Below are positions 26,550 through 35,502 of a stretch of DNA of 64,000 nt, piece by piece. Made by a program: the position numbers and the translations under genes. The stretch is from positions 1 through 64,000 of the forward strand of contig SYLY01000273.1 of assembly GCA_005808475.1 (NCBI GenBank). Reading direction: 5' to 3'. The first letter of the stretch is position 1. Each line of letters begins with the position of its first letter. The DNA is from Acidobacteriota bacterium. Its GTDB lineage: Bacteria; Acidobacteriota; Terriglobia; Bryobacterales; Bryobacteraceae. A model generated the notes under the pieces. It was not told where the DNA came from. It saw only the letters and a list, made by a program, of their open reading frames with translations, and did no database searches.

Positions 26550-27580
26550 GCCGATAGGTTCGCGGGCGCCACTCCCGCTACTTTCAGATTCTCCGCGACG
26601 TGCGCGGGCGTGCTCATTCCCACTAGCGCCGAAACGATGCCGGGCGCCGACCGCGCGAACTGGATCGCCCGTTGCGCGTCGGTTTCGAGCCCCGGCAGGT
26701 TGTCCCGCACAGTCTCGGGCAGCCCTTGCGCCAGGCGGGTCTGCAGCAGGCTGGCGCTGGCGATGGAGGCGATTCCGAGGCGGCGGGCGGCTTCCACCGT
26801 CGAAACATTTTCGCCGTCGATCGTTTCACGCGGAAACGTGACTCCCTCGAGCATCGCCAAGTTCAGCGGCAGTTGAATGAAGCGGAACCGGTGGGTTTCG
26901 CCGCCCACCTCCCGCGCGATCGCCGCCAGGCGCGTCACCGAAAGCCCTTCTTCCCGCTCTCGCGTGCGATAGCCGTTCCACGTCGCCGTGCCGTAGAAGG
27001 AGAGCCGCCCGGCCGCGGCCATCTCCTCGCAGGCGGCGAACGCGGCGGCGATGCGCTTTTCGAACTCCGCCGGGGAGACGAATTGAAGCTGGGTCTCCGG
27101 GTTGTGCAGGTAAAAGACGTCGACGGAGTCCACGCGGAGATTGGCGAGGCTGCGCCCGAGCTGATCGGCGAGGAAGGCCGGCGTCAGGCAGTGCATGCGT
27201 CCCACGATGTCGTCCGGTCCAACGCCCGATTGCGGCATCGCGTTCGGCACGAGATAGCCGGCCTTGGTGCAGATCGCGATCTCCGCGCGATCGAACTCGC
27301 CGGATTCGAACAGCGTCGAAAGGGCCTCGCCGAAGTTGCGCTCCGACTCCTGATGGCGGTAGTTGAGCGACGTGTCGAGGAAGTTGATCCCGCCGCGCAC
27401 GGCCGCGCGGACGCTGTCCACGTAGCCGAGGGCGGTGGCGTCGTCCATGTTTCCGAGGTACGATCCGATCCCCACGCTGGATATCGTGAGTCCGTTCGAA
27501 GTACGGTAGAAGGAGGAAAAGTCTGGAAACCGGCGCGCGTATCGCGCGGTCTCCTCTGGGGAAGCGGCTCGTGAAGGCAC
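26528..27580 (-). CDS. Aldo/keto reductase
   Basis: The 350-residue protein is an AKR-family TIM barrel. Catalytic tetrad positions are seen in GGINFLDTSLNYRHQESE (Asp and Tyr), IAICTKAGYL (Lys) and SVDVFYLHNPE (His). It resembles the L-fucose/D-threo-aldose-type oxidoreductases; cofactor and substrate cannot be fixed by eye. The start is GTG 27580, preceded at 27588-27593 by TAGAAT with 7 bases between. It is divergent from the toroid gene and their first codons overlap by 10 bases. Confidence 0.88.
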   Translation of the reverse strand: MPSRAASPEETARYARRFPDFSSFYRTSNGLTISSVGIGSYLGNMDDATALGYVDSVRAAVRGGINFLDTSLNYRHQESERNFGEALSTLFESGEFDRAEIAICTKAGYLVPNAMPQSGVGPDDIVGRMHCLTPAFLADQLGRSLANLRVDSVDVFYLHNPETQLQFVSPAEFEKRIAAAFAACEEMAAAGRLSFYGTATWNGYRTREREEGLSVTRLAAIAREVGGETHRFRFIQLPLNLAMLEGVTFPRETIDGENVSTVEAARRLGIASIASASLLQTRLAQGLPETVRDNLPGLETDAQRAIQFARSAPGIVSALVGMSTPAHVAENLKVAGVAPANLSAWFRPSH

Positions 27581-28434
27581 TCATTCGATTCTACTGGTTG
27601 CTGGCGCCGGCGCTTCCGGCGTGCGCCGGACTGAGCGAGGCGATCGCCTACCTCGAGGAAGAAGTGCCCCGCTGGCGGCGCGAGAACAAGTGTCACTCCT
27701 GCCACAACAACGGCGACGGCGCGCGGGCGCTGTGGACGGCGGCGGCGGCGGGCAAGCGTGTGGACCCCGCGGCTCTGGCGGACAGTCTGGCGGGGCTGCT
27801 GCGGCCCGCGGAGTGGGAGCCGAAGCCGTTGGCCTTCGTGCAGTACGCGGCGGCTCTGCGCGCGGCTAGCCAGTCGGGCGCGATTGCGGACGCCGCCGCC
27901 GAAACGCGAGTGGCGGAGATCCTGGTGAAGGCGCAGGCGGACGACGGCCATTGGAAGGTGGACGAAGAAAAGGTGGCGGGCGCCCCGGCGACCTACGGAC
28001 CCGAGATCGCGACGGCGCTCGCGGCGGCCGTGGTGGAGCGCGCGGGGATGACCGCCTCGGCGTCCAAGGCGCGGAGATGGCTCGACACGCGCCGCCCCGC
28101 TGGCATCGTGGGCGCGGCGGGCGTGTTGATGGCCGGCGTCCGTAACCAGGATGCGGCGCTGCTGCTCGTTTCCAAGCAAGCGGCGAATGGAAGCTGGATC
28201 GGCGAGCCGTTCGACACCGCGATCGCAATCCTGGGGCTGGCGCGGCTCGGTGGCCGCGGCGCTGAGATCCGGCGCGGCCGCGAGTGGCTGCTGCGGAACC
28301 AGCTATCGGGCGGAGGATGGGCCGCGACCACCCGTCCATCGGGCGGCGACAGCTACGCCCAACACATCTCGACTACTTCCTGGGCCGTTTTGGCGCTGCT
28401 GGCTTCGGAGGGGCCGGAGCGGGCGCGGGAGTAG
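27571..28434 (+). CDS. Secreted terpene-cyclase-like alpha-toroid protein with CxxCH
   Basis: The 287-residue protein starts at GTG 27571 after GGGGAAG. Its signal (FYWLLAPALPACAGLSE) includes LPAC, a possible lipobox. A heme c motif, CHSCH, follows at about residue 41. The rest is a helical repeat protein with squalene-cyclase-type QW-like repeats: ADDGHWKVDEE, ANGSWIGEPFDTAIAILGLA and SGGGWAATTRP, and the last helix HISTTSWAVLALLASEG. The catalytic DxDD of squalene-hopene cyclases is absent. So this is a prenyltransferase/cyclase-fold repeat domain used with a cytochrome motif; function unknown. Its last 62 bases overlap the convergent next gene. Confidence 0.7.
   Translation: MKALIRFYWLLAPALPACAGLSEAIAYLEEEVPRWRRENKCHSCHNNGDGARALWTAAAAGKRVDPAALADSLAGLLRPAEWEPKPLAFVQYAAALRAASQSGAIADAAAETRVAEILVKAQADDGHWKVDEEKVAGAPATYGPEIATALAAAVVERAGMTASASKARRWLDTRRPAGIVGAAGVLMAGVRNQDAALLLVSKQAANGSWIGEPFDTAIAILGLARLGGRGAEIRRGREWLLRNQLSGGGWAATTRPSGGDSYAQHISTTSWAVLALLASEGPERARE
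27588..27593 (-). promoter_or_regulatory. -10-like hexamer TAGAAT before the aldo/keto reductase
   Basis: On the minus strand TAGAAT is followed by 7 bases and GTG 27580, the same geometry as at 14333. It lies within the coding start of the divergent toroid gene. Confidence 0.35.
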
Positions 28435-29524
28435 CAACCGGAGCCGGCGCCGTCCCCACCGTGAACGGAATCGAGTGCGATTCGGCGGCGGGCTGCCGGC
28501 TCACCTCGTCGAACTTGTCGACGTCGAACGCGCGGCCGACTCGATTGCCGGCGAGATCTTCCAGCCCGGCCAGAACTTCCAGCGAGTACTTGCCTTCCGC
28601 CCAAGGTTCCGCCGGCGTGAAGATCCAGCGCGACTCGTCGTTGTCCATGGCGACGGAGCCTTTCACGAGTCCGCCCTTGGAATCGGCGACGTCGATGAAC
28701 CGCAGCAGCAGCGCCGCGTCGAGCGGCTCCGGGAAATCGAGCACCACGGCTTCGCGCGTCATCGGCGACGGCCCCAGCAGCTTCCAGGTCTTCGGCTCGA
28801 GCGGCGTTCGATCGGCGGGCGCGGCCGCGAAAGCCTTGCGGAACTCCGTCTTCAGCGGCGCGCCCTTGGCGTCGGGCCAAGCCGCGTCGACGACGAGAGT
28901 GTACTTGCGCCCTTCCTTGAGCGCCATGCCCACTTCCTGATTCGGAACCAGTCCGCGCTTGATCCGGCCGGGATCGAACAGAATGGTCAGCCGCTTGAAT
29001 TCGCGATCCCACAACTCTTCCGCGATCTCGAGGAACGGCAGTTTCACTTCACCGGCGCCTTCCTCGATCAGATGAAGCCGCTTCGCCGCTTCGCCCTTGC
29101 TCATCGGCGCCGAAAAGTGAACGTAGAACTTGAGTTGATTTTCCGGGATGCTGGCCGTGGATGGATAGATGCGGTCCACCGTCGTCGTGGGAACCACGAC
29201 GGGCTTGGGGATCGTGTACTGGAACTCCGCGCGTTCGTTGAGCAGCGAGAAAGCCGCGCGGTAGCCGACGCCCGGTTCCAGCGGGTACTTGGGGCGGAAC
29301 ATGAGCGCGCCGCCCTCCACCGAATATTCGCCCGGCAGCGGCGGTGCGTCCGGCTTGTCCACGCAAAGGTGGAACATCGCCGGGAGGTTCGGATTCCCCA
29401 GTCTGGGGAGGATGGACGACTGCGAGACCCGGAACGCGGGCGGATTGCCCACCACTGAGATGAGAACCGGGAGTTGCGGGAACGCCGCAACCCCGGCCAT
29501 CAGAGCTAGAAGAATTAGCCGCAC
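28373..29524 (-). CDS. Secreted Ig-like domain protein, Pro/Ala-rich tail
   Basis: The 383-residue protein starts at GTG 29524 with a signal peptide (LILLALMAGVAAFPQ). The body has beta-rich repeats of the SbsA Ig-like type, for example NQLKFYVHFSAPMSKGEAAK and REAVVLDFPEPLDAALLLRF, both with the S/P-P-M/L pattern of bacterial Ig-like 'opposite sign' domains. It ends in PAPVATPAPAPAPPKPAAPK, a flexible linker or cell-wall-spanning tail. It is secreted or periplasmic; the partner is unknown. It lies 5 bases downstream of the propeller-like gene, so the two are co-transcribed. Its 3' end overlaps the toroid gene by 62 bases on the other strand. Confidence 0.65.
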   Translation of the reverse strand: MRLILLALMAGVAAFPQLPVLISVVGNPPAFRVSQSSILPRLGNPNLPAMFHLCVDKPDAPPLPGEYSVEGGALMFRPKYPLEPGVGYRAAFSLLNERAEFQYTIPKPVVVPTTTVDRIYPSTASIPENQLKFYVHFSAPMSKGEAAKRLHLIEEGAGEVKLPFLEIAEELWDREFKRLTILFDPGRIKRGLVPNQEVGMALKEGRKYTLVVDAAWPDAKGAPLKTEFRKAFAAAPADRTPLEPKTWKLLGPSPMTREAVVLDFPEPLDAALLLRFIDVADSKGGLVKGSVAMDNDESRWIFTPAEPWAEGKYSLEVLAGLEDLAGNRVGRAFDVDKFDEVSRQPAAESHSIPFTVGTAPAPVATPAPAPAPPKPAAPKRPRK

Positions 29525-29529
29525 TCGAA

Positions 29530-30615
29530 CTACGGCAGCGCCAGCTTCTTGAGATCGAGCGCGCCGCCTTCCGAGCGGATCAACATGACCGCGTTGGACG
29601 CATCCAGGCGGTCGAGGTGTTCGACGCCTTTCAGCCCCGCGATCGTTTCATAAGGCACTCCGGTGACCTCGGTTTGCGACTTGATCGCGGGATAGCTCTC
29701 CAGCCCGTCGCCCTTCACCTTCATGACGCCGCGCGAGGAGTTGTTCATGAGGATGTACTGGGCGCCGTCCTTTTCATAAACCACCATGTCCAACGGGCGA
29801 TTGCGATTGCCGAGTTCGGCGATCGTCTTTCCCATCACCTTCTTGCCCGGTTCGAGGTCCGACATCGGAATCGAGACGAGCGGGGTGCAAGTGTACGCCG
29901 CGAGAATGTGCCGCTTCTTCGCGATCTTGTACGGCGTGAAGGTGCGGATGGGCGAGTTGGTTTCGAAGCGCCCGTGCTGGCCGTGGTAGATCTCGATGCT
30001 CGCGCCGCGGCCGGCCGTCTGGAACGGGAAGGGGATGGAGCGGAGGTTCGACGAGAACTCCTCGTTGGAGAGGCCGGCGACGAGCAGCGTGCCGTCGACG
30101 TACGCGAGGTCGGTGATCGCCTCCGTGCGTAGCGAGGTTCCGCGGCGGTCCTTGGCGTCGGCGGCGGGAGCGTTCGGCAGATCGACGCTCGCGTGCGCGA
30201 TGTTGGCGAGATTCACCTCTTCGAGCTTGGAGCCGCTCACGCGGACGATCGCGGGCATCGCCTCCGGGCCGCGTCCGCGCGATACGGAAATGTAGGCGCG
30301 CTTGGTGAGCGGGTTCACCGCCATGTCGTTGACCATGATCTGCTCGGCGCTCGCGCCGAGCAGGTTGGCGATCTTTTCCTGGATTCCGTCCACCTCGGGC
30401 GCGGGAGGATTCTTGACGGCTCGCGTGTCTCCGGTCGACAGGGCGAAGATCGAGGCTCCCATCGGATCTCCGACGAAGAGGATTCCCTCGGGTCCGAAGG
30501 CCAGCGGCCCCGCCGACTTCAATTGCGCCTTCCCGGTTTTCAAGCTATCGGCCGGGCCTGCCGCGAAAGCGGCGGCCGTGAAGGTTGCGATGAGTGTGAC
30601 GGCGATTCGTGTCAT
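29530..30615 (-). CDS. Secreted beta-propeller-like protein of unknown function
   Basis: The 361-residue protein is taken from ATG 30615, which yields a clean signal peptide (MTRIAVTLIATFTAAAFAAG). Repeats such as GPLAFGPEGILFVGDPMGAS, TKRAYISVSRGRGPEAM and DLAYVDGTLLVAGLSNEEFS suggest a six- or seven-bladed propeller of the SMP-30/YVTN kind. No catalytic residues were recognised. It probably acts in the periplasm or on the surface with the Ig-like protein encoded 5 bases downstream. GTG 30630 is a less likely start because it would put charged residues before the signal peptide. Confidence 0.6.
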   Translation of the reverse strand: MTRIAVTLIATFTAAAFAAGPADSLKTGKAQLKSAGPLAFGPEGILFVGDPMGASIFALSTGDTRAVKNPPAPEVDGIQEKIANLLGASAEQIMVNDMAVNPLTKRAYISVSRGRGPEAMPAIVRVSGSKLEEVNLANIAHASVDLPNAPAADAKDRRGTSLRTEAITDLAYVDGTLLVAGLSNEEFSSNLRSIPFPFQTAGRGASIEIYHGQHGRFETNSPIRTFTPYKIAKKRHILAAYTCTPLVSIPMSDLEPGKKVMGKTIAELGNRNRPLDMVVYEKDGAQYILMNNSSRGVMKVKGDGLESYPAIKSQTEVTGVPYETIAGLKGVEHLDRLDASNAVMLIRSEGGALDLKKLALP

Positions 30616-30725
30616 AAGCGATAGCCTCACAATTGCACTCGGAGGCGCCCGTCGTCAAGTCCCGGGTCCGGCAGCCCATCGAATATCGAATCCGGCGCTG
30701 CTGGACATTGCCCCGGTCCTACGGT

Positions 30726-33700
30726 CTAAAACGTGATCTTCAACCCCAACTGAACCTGACGCCGGAAGGCCGGGTCCGCGAAATCGTCCCCCGCCCCCGT
30801 GATCATTCCGAATGTCGGGCTGGTGAACCCTCCATCCGGATTGCTGAACTTGGGCGTGTTGCTGAAATTGAACGACTCGGCCCGCAGTTCCACCTTGAAT
30901 CGCTCTGTCACATTGAACCTGCGGAACAGGGATAGGTCGAGATTGCGGAAATCCGGTCCCCTGAGAATGTTGCGTCCGGTAGTTCCCAAACGGCCCACGC
31001 CAGGATCGGCGAACGCCGACGTCTCGAGCCACAGACTGCCGCGTCCAATACCCCCGGGCGTGGACGGCTTGCGCAGCAGGTCAGGACGATTGCTCGAGCC
31101 CGGCGTGTTCAGCACGCCGCCACCGGTGATGTTCAGCGGCGTTCCGCTCATCAGCGTGAGAATGCCGGTGACCTGCCAGTTGCCTAGCAACGCCCCGGCC
31201 GGCCCCGATGTGGCCCATTTCTTACCGCGGCCGAAAGGAAGCTCGTAGATGTAGCTCTGCACGAACACCTGCTGGCGGTCGCTGCCACCGGGGGCGCGAT
31301 TGAGACGGAAGTCGAGCTGCTGAAAGAAGTCCTGATCGATCGCCTTGCTGTACGTGTACGCCGTCGTAAGCAGAAAGCCCTCCGACAGCCGGCGGTCGAA
31401 CTTGGCTTGCAGAGAGTGGAAGTTGCTCTGCGTCGGGTGCCAGGCGCTCACGCCGGCCCGGCGGCCGAACCTCTGGAACAGGGGCTGGCCCGCGGCGCCG
31501 GAATTGAGGGTGGGGCTCGCGTTGATGTCGCGGAACGTGTAGTTCTTGACGGCCTGGTTTCCGACATAGGCGGCCTCGAGCACGAATTTGCCCGGCAGCG
31601 ACCGCTGCACCGCCAGATTCCAGGACTGAATGTAGCCTTCACGCAAGTCATTGGTGAAGACGGTGAAGCTCTGCGTGAGCGGCGCGTTCTCGATGATGCC
31701 GTTCGACGGAAAGAATTGCGCCGGGGGAGGCGGGAACCCAGTAGCCATGCGGCCGCCGAAGTTGAACGCGTCGGGGGCCAGATACTGTTCACTGGTGCGG
31801 ATGGGGAAGTTGTAGCCGTAGTTGAAGTCGGCCAGCGGCTGCACGGAGATGCCGAAGCCCGAACGAATCACCGTCTTCTCATTCAGCCGGTAGGAAATTC
31901 CCAGCCGCGGATTGAAGTGTTTCCGGTACTGCTGCCGCCCGAGATCCATCGGATTGCTGCCCACGCCGGCTACCAGCACGCGGTTGCGCTCCGGATCGTA
32001 GTTGGAGAATCCGCCGGGCAGGCGCGGGCGCGGATTGCGCCAGAATTCGTAACGCAAGCCGATGTCGACGGTGAGCTTCTTGCCCACCTGCCACTTGTCC
32101 TGGACGAAGAAGAACGCCGTCGTCTGGCGGTATGCGGGAAAGATGTAGGGCACGCTGCGGGCAACCACGCTTGGCCGGTCCAGCAGGAACGAAGCGAATG
32201 CGTTGCCGATGCCAACGCGCGGTGCGCCCGGCGCATTCAGAGCCGTATTGCCTTCCAGAAACTCGAACCGCCCGCGGGCTCCGAACGCGTCGTTCTGATT
32301 GAGGTCGTCGCGGACCCGGCGGATGTCCGAGCCCCACTTGAACGTGTGGTTGCGGCGAATCTTGGTCCAGTTGGTGACGTAGTTTAAATTGGTCTCGGCG
32401 CGTTGCCACGGGAGGCTCTGACTGTATCCGAGCACCGACCGCGTGTACCCGTTGATCCAGATCTGCGGAATGCCGGAGGTGAACTCGCTGATGTTGATGC
32501 CTGGGATCCCCAACTCGTCGGCTGTCTTGAGTCCATAGTCGGCGTTGAAGGCCTCGTTGCGGTACCGGAACGCGCCCACACGGAATTCGCCAATAAACGT
32601 GGGACTGAAGATGCGGGTATAGTTGACAGCCCCCGAGTGAATCTTGTTGGTGCCGGTTCCGGCGAATCCGGTCTGCTTGGCCGGGCCTCCGGCTTTGGCC
32701 GTGTAGACGGGCGGATCGAACACTTCGGGCTTCTGGTAGCTGTAGCGTCCCGAAAGCCGGTTGTTGGCGTTGAGCACGTGGTCGATCTTGGCGTCCGTGC
32801 TGTTGATGTCTTTCCGCCGGACCGTGTTGCGCTCCCAGTTGGCGCCCTCGCCGGGCTGCGTCGGGGCGGGAATCAGGTCGAGCATGCGCCGTGAGATCGG
32901 GCTGATGCGGCTGGCCGGGATCATGTTGCCCGCGAACGGAATTCGTCCGGCGCCGTCGGGTAGCCCGGTGTTCGGATCGAAAATGGGGAGCGCGATGCTG
33001 CTCAGGTTGCCGGTCCGGTGCGTGGGCGTTGGAATCGTGGCGATATTCACGTCGCCGCGCCGGTCGCGGATGCCCTGAAAGTCGCCAAAGAAGAACGTTT
33101 GATTCTTCCGGATCGGCCCGCCTATCGTGAAGCCGAAAAGATTGTACACGGTCGGCGGACGCGAGGCGGCGAAAAAGTTGCGCGCCGTAAAGTGCTGGTT
33201 GCGGTGAAACTCGAACGCGCTCCCATGGATCTCGTTGGTGCCCGACTTGAGCGTCACGTTGGTTACCGCGCCGCTGGCTCGGCCCAGTTCCGCTTCATAA
33301 TTGCTGGTCGAGATGTCTACCGCGGCGATCGCTTCGATCGGTGGAATCAGGACCTGCAGCAGTCCGGTACGGTGGTTGTTGTCCACGCCCTCCAGTTGCA
33401 GGTTGCTCACCTGCCGGTTCTGCCCGTTGACTTCGTTCGACAGCGCATCCGACGAATTGAAGAACTCGCTGTGCGGACGAAACGACCGCCGCACGCCCGG
33501 AACCAGGCTGAGCAGGCTCTGGAAGTTCCGGTTGAAGCCGAGCGGCATTTCGGCCACCTGCCTGGTTTCGATCTTACGGCCCGTGTCGGCACGATCGGTT
33601 TGCAGCAACGGTGCGTCGCCCTTGACGTCGATGGTCTCGCTCACCGCGCCGGGTCTGAGTTCGAAGTCCACGCGGACGGTCGAGTTGACCAGCACTTCGA

Positions 33701-33980
33701 CGTTCTCGCGCTGGGCCCTTTGGAATCCCGTGGCTTCCAGAGTGACGCGGTACGTCCCAGCCTCCAGATTCGGGAACGAGTAGAGGCCGCTATCGTTGGT
33801 CGCCGCCTCGCGCGTCAATCCGCGGTTGACGTCGGCAATCACAACTTTGGCTGACGGCACGGATGCGCCCGAGGCATCGAGAACAGCGCCAAGCAGCGTC
33901 CCCTTGACGGCTTGTCCGTAAAGGCCCTGCCCGCTGATAGTCAGTGTGCCCAGCAGGCTTACACATTTGAGAAAACGCAT
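30726..33980 (-). CDS. TonB-dependent receptor, Oar-like, with carboxypeptidase-regulatory domain
   Basis: The 1084-residue protein has a signal peptide (MRFLKCVSLLGTLTISGQGLYG), a CarboxypepD_reg domain (GTLLGAVLDASGASVPSAKV), a plug (ETRQVAEMPLGFNRNFQSLL; DNNHRTGLLQVLIPPIEAIA) and a large barrel ending QVQLGLKITF. It is complete by the standards of the family. GGGAG-like GGGAG lies 9 bases before the ATG. A promoter with TTGACA precedes it, so it is transcribed separately from the SMP-30 gene behind it. The ligand is unknown; the neighbours suggest sugar or sugar-acid uptake only weakly. Confidence 0.92.
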   Translation of the reverse strand: MRFLKCVSLLGTLTISGQGLYGQAVKGTLLGAVLDASGASVPSAKVVIADVNRGLTREAATNDSGLYSFPNLEAGTYRVTLEATGFQRAQRENVEVLVNSTVRVDFELRPGAVSETIDVKGDAPLLQTDRADTGRKIETRQVAEMPLGFNRNFQSLLSLVPGVRRSFRPHSEFFNSSDALSNEVNGQNRQVSNLQLEGVDNNHRTGLLQVLIPPIEAIAAVDISTSNYEAELGRASGAVTNVTLKSGTNEIHGSAFEFHRNQHFTARNFFAASRPPTVYNLFGFTIGGPIRKNQTFFFGDFQGIRDRRGDVNIATIPTPTHRTGNLSSIALPIFDPNTGLPDGAGRIPFAGNMIPASRISPISRRMLDLIPAPTQPGEGANWERNTVRRKDINSTDAKIDHVLNANNRLSGRYSYQKPEVFDPPVYTAKAGGPAKQTGFAGTGTNKIHSGAVNYTRIFSPTFIGEFRVGAFRYRNEAFNADYGLKTADELGIPGINISEFTSGIPQIWINGYTRSVLGYSQSLPWQRAETNLNYVTNWTKIRRNHTFKWGSDIRRVRDDLNQNDAFGARGRFEFLEGNTALNAPGAPRVGIGNAFASFLLDRPSVVARSVPYIFPAYRQTTAFFFVQDKWQVGKKLTVDIGLRYEFWRNPRPRLPGGFSNYDPERNRVLVAGVGSNPMDLGRQQYRKHFNPRLGISYRLNEKTVIRSGFGISVQPLADFNYGYNFPIRTSEQYLAPDAFNFGGRMATGFPPPPAQFFPSNGIIENAPLTQSFTVFTNDLREGYIQSWNLAVQRSLPGKFVLEAAYVGNQAVKNYTFRDINASPTLNSGAAGQPLFQRFGRRAGVSAWHPTQSNFHSLQAKFDRRLSEGFLLTTAYTYSKAIDQDFFQQLDFRLNRAPGGSDRQQVFVQSYIYELPFGRGKKWATSGPAGALLGNWQVTGILTLMSGTPLNITGGGVLNTPGSSNRPDLLRKPSTPGGIGRGSLWLETSAFADPGVGRLGTTGRNILRGPDFRNLDLSLFRRFNVTERFKVELRAESFNFSNTPKFSNPDGGFTSPTFGMITGAGDDFADPAFRRQVQLGLKITF

Positions 33981-34014
33981 TCATCAACACTCCCGGCGAA
34001 ATTATTCGGGATTG

Positions 34015-34044
34015 ATGCTATCAAACCCCTTAATGTACTGTCAA
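34015..34044 (-). promoter_or_regulatory. Promoter of the second Oar-type receptor
   Basis: On the minus strand a perfect TTGACA (34039-34044) is followed after 18 bases by TAGCAT (34015-34020), 34 bases before the start codon at 33980. It is the best -35/-10 pair in the window. Confidence 0.55.
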
Positions 34045-34073
34045 TGTTTGCCCCGGCCATTCCGGCCGCCCGG

Positions 34074-35009
34074 CTAGCGCGCCGGCAGGATCTTCAACCC
34101 GCGCACGCCCGGAAGCCGGAGCCGGAAGAAGCCGCCCTGATCCTTGCCCTCGATCCCGATCGCGCCGGTGATGTAGACGGTGTCCATCGCTTCGCCGCCG
34201 AAGGCGACGTTGCTCGTGGTCAGATTGCCGCCGGGGTAACGGCGGATCACCGCGCCCTTCGGACTCACCACCTGCACCTGCCGCATCCCATAGTGCGCCA
34301 CATAAAGGTTGCCCGCCGCGTCCAGGCAGATCCCGTCCGGCTGGTTGTCGATTTGGCCTGGACCCTTGGCCGGCAGTTCGCAAAACACCCGTTGCGGAGA
34401 CAGGCTGCCGGGACTCCGCACGCCGAACTCGAGGATGCGGTTGTGCTGGCTTTCGCCCGCCAGCAGCTTCTTCCCGCCCGGCCGCAGCACGATTCCGTTC
34501 GGAAACGCCAGGCCAGAAGCGCACAGTGTCACCTTGCCGCCGCGATCCACGTGATGGATCGTGCCGATGGGTTTGTCCTTGCCGGACCCGCCCGGGTCTG
34601 TGAAGTAGAATCCGCCCTTCGGATCCAGCGTGAGGTCGTTCGGTCCGCGCAACGGTTTGCCGTCGCATTCGGAAGCGGCCTTGCCCAGGACCTTGCCATT
34701 CGCGTCCAGGTGGAGCACCGCGTGCTGGCTGGCGTCGCACACCAGATGCGTGCCGTCGGCCAGGATCTTGTGGCCGTTGGGCGCGCCGGTCTCGGCCCAG
34801 TTCGCGGGCTTGCCATCGGGTCCGATCCTCGAGATGAAGCGGCCCCACGATATGTAGGCGAAGCCTTCCCGGTCGAACACCACGCCTTCGCAATAGGAAG
34901 GCACGCGGCAGATCTCCTCGATTCGCACCGAGGCTTCGCTGGGCAGTTCGCGGGCGGCGGCCAACGGCAGCGCCCCGGCGGCGATGAGGAACTCGCGGCG
35001 GCCGGTCAT
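34074..35009 (-). CDS. SMP-30/gluconolactonase family protein, Tat-exported
   Basis: The 311-residue protein begins with a Tat-like signal (MTGRREFLIAAGALPLAAA). It is a six-bladed propeller of the SMP-30/gluconolaconase/LRE family. Metal ligands sit where expected: Glu in PSYCEGVVFD, Asn in LRGPNDLTLDPKGG, Asn in FPNGIVLRPGG and Asp in QPDGICLDAAGN. Family members hydrolyse sugar lactones such as gluconolactone. Two bases separate it from the gene upstream, so it is second in a two-gene operon. Confidence 0.87.
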   Translation of the reverse strand: MTGRREFLIAAGALPLAAARELPSEASVRIEEICRVPSYCEGVVFDREGFAYISWGRFISRIGPDGKPANWAETGAPNGHKILADGTHLVCDASQHAVLHLDANGKVLGKAASECDGKPLRGPNDLTLDPKGGFYFTDPGGSGKDKPIGTIHHVDRGGKVTLCASGLAFPNGIVLRPGGKKLLAGESQHNRILEFGVRSPGSLSPQRVFCELPAKGPGQIDNQPDGICLDAAGNLYVAHYGMRQVQVVSPKGAVIRRYPGGNLTTSNVAFGGEAMDTVYITGAIGIEGKDQGGFFRLRLPGVRGLKILPAR

Positions 35010-35011
35010 GG

Positions 35012-35440
35012 CTATTGCGGATCCAAATGCAGCGCCATGAAGTTGCCCTCGCCGCGGGCCAGCGGCTTGGAGCGAACAATGCGCTCGAGCGCTATCTCGA
35101 CCAGCGTCTTGGCCTCACCGGAGGGCTCCGGATACAGGTGGACGTCCGCCGCGGCGCCGGCAAGCACGGTGCGCGCTTCGTCCGCCGTCAGAAAGCCGAG
35201 CACGCACGCCGAGCTCTCGGTCACCTTGTGGACCTCGAAGCTCTGCAGCGTGCGGGCCGCGTACAGCGGCGTGGACGCGTTCAGCGGAGAATAGGTGAAT
35301 CCGTAGACCTTGGCGGGGATTCCTCCCAGCGGAGCGCCTTCGTCCTCCGTCTTGACGGGCGCGACATCGTTCTTCGCCCGTAGCGTCTCGAACTGGCGTT
35401 GAATATCGTCGCCGAGCGGCGCGGTTGTGACTTTGGACAT
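35012..35440 (-). CDS. Conserved-looking hypothetical protein upstream of SMP-30
   Basis: I do not recognise this 142-residue protein. It has no signal peptide or membrane segment and looks like a compact alpha/beta protein, with PAKVYGFTYSPLNASTPLYA and SSACVLGFLTADEARTVLAG as the more structured parts. A TATGAT hexamer on the minus strand (35457-35462) lies 16 bases before its ATG. It is translationally close to the SMP-30 gene (2-base gap), so a shared function is likely, but none can be named. Codon usage agrees with its neighbours. Confidence 0.6.
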   Translation of the reverse strand: MSKVTTAPLGDDIQRQFETLRAKNDVAPVKTEDEGAPLGGIPAKVYGFTYSPLNASTPLYAARTLQSFEVHKVTESSACVLGFLTADEARTVLAGAAADVHLYPEPSGEAKTLVEIALERIVRSKPLARGEGNFMALHLDPQ

Positions 35441-35456
35441 GTGCGGCTAACTTTTG

Positions 35457-35493
35457 ATCATATCACCTCCGGACGTGGATCCCGCGGTATACT
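35457..35493. promoter_or_regulatory. Divergent -10-like boxes between 35440 and 35503
   Basis: TATACT (35488-35493, plus strand) lies 9 bases before ATG 35503, and TATGAT (35457-35462, minus strand) lies 16 bases before ATG 35440. Together they suggest a compact divergent promoter region of 62 bases. No -35 boxes are convincing. Confidence 0.4.
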
Positions 35494-35502
35494 TCCTTTT
35501 CC

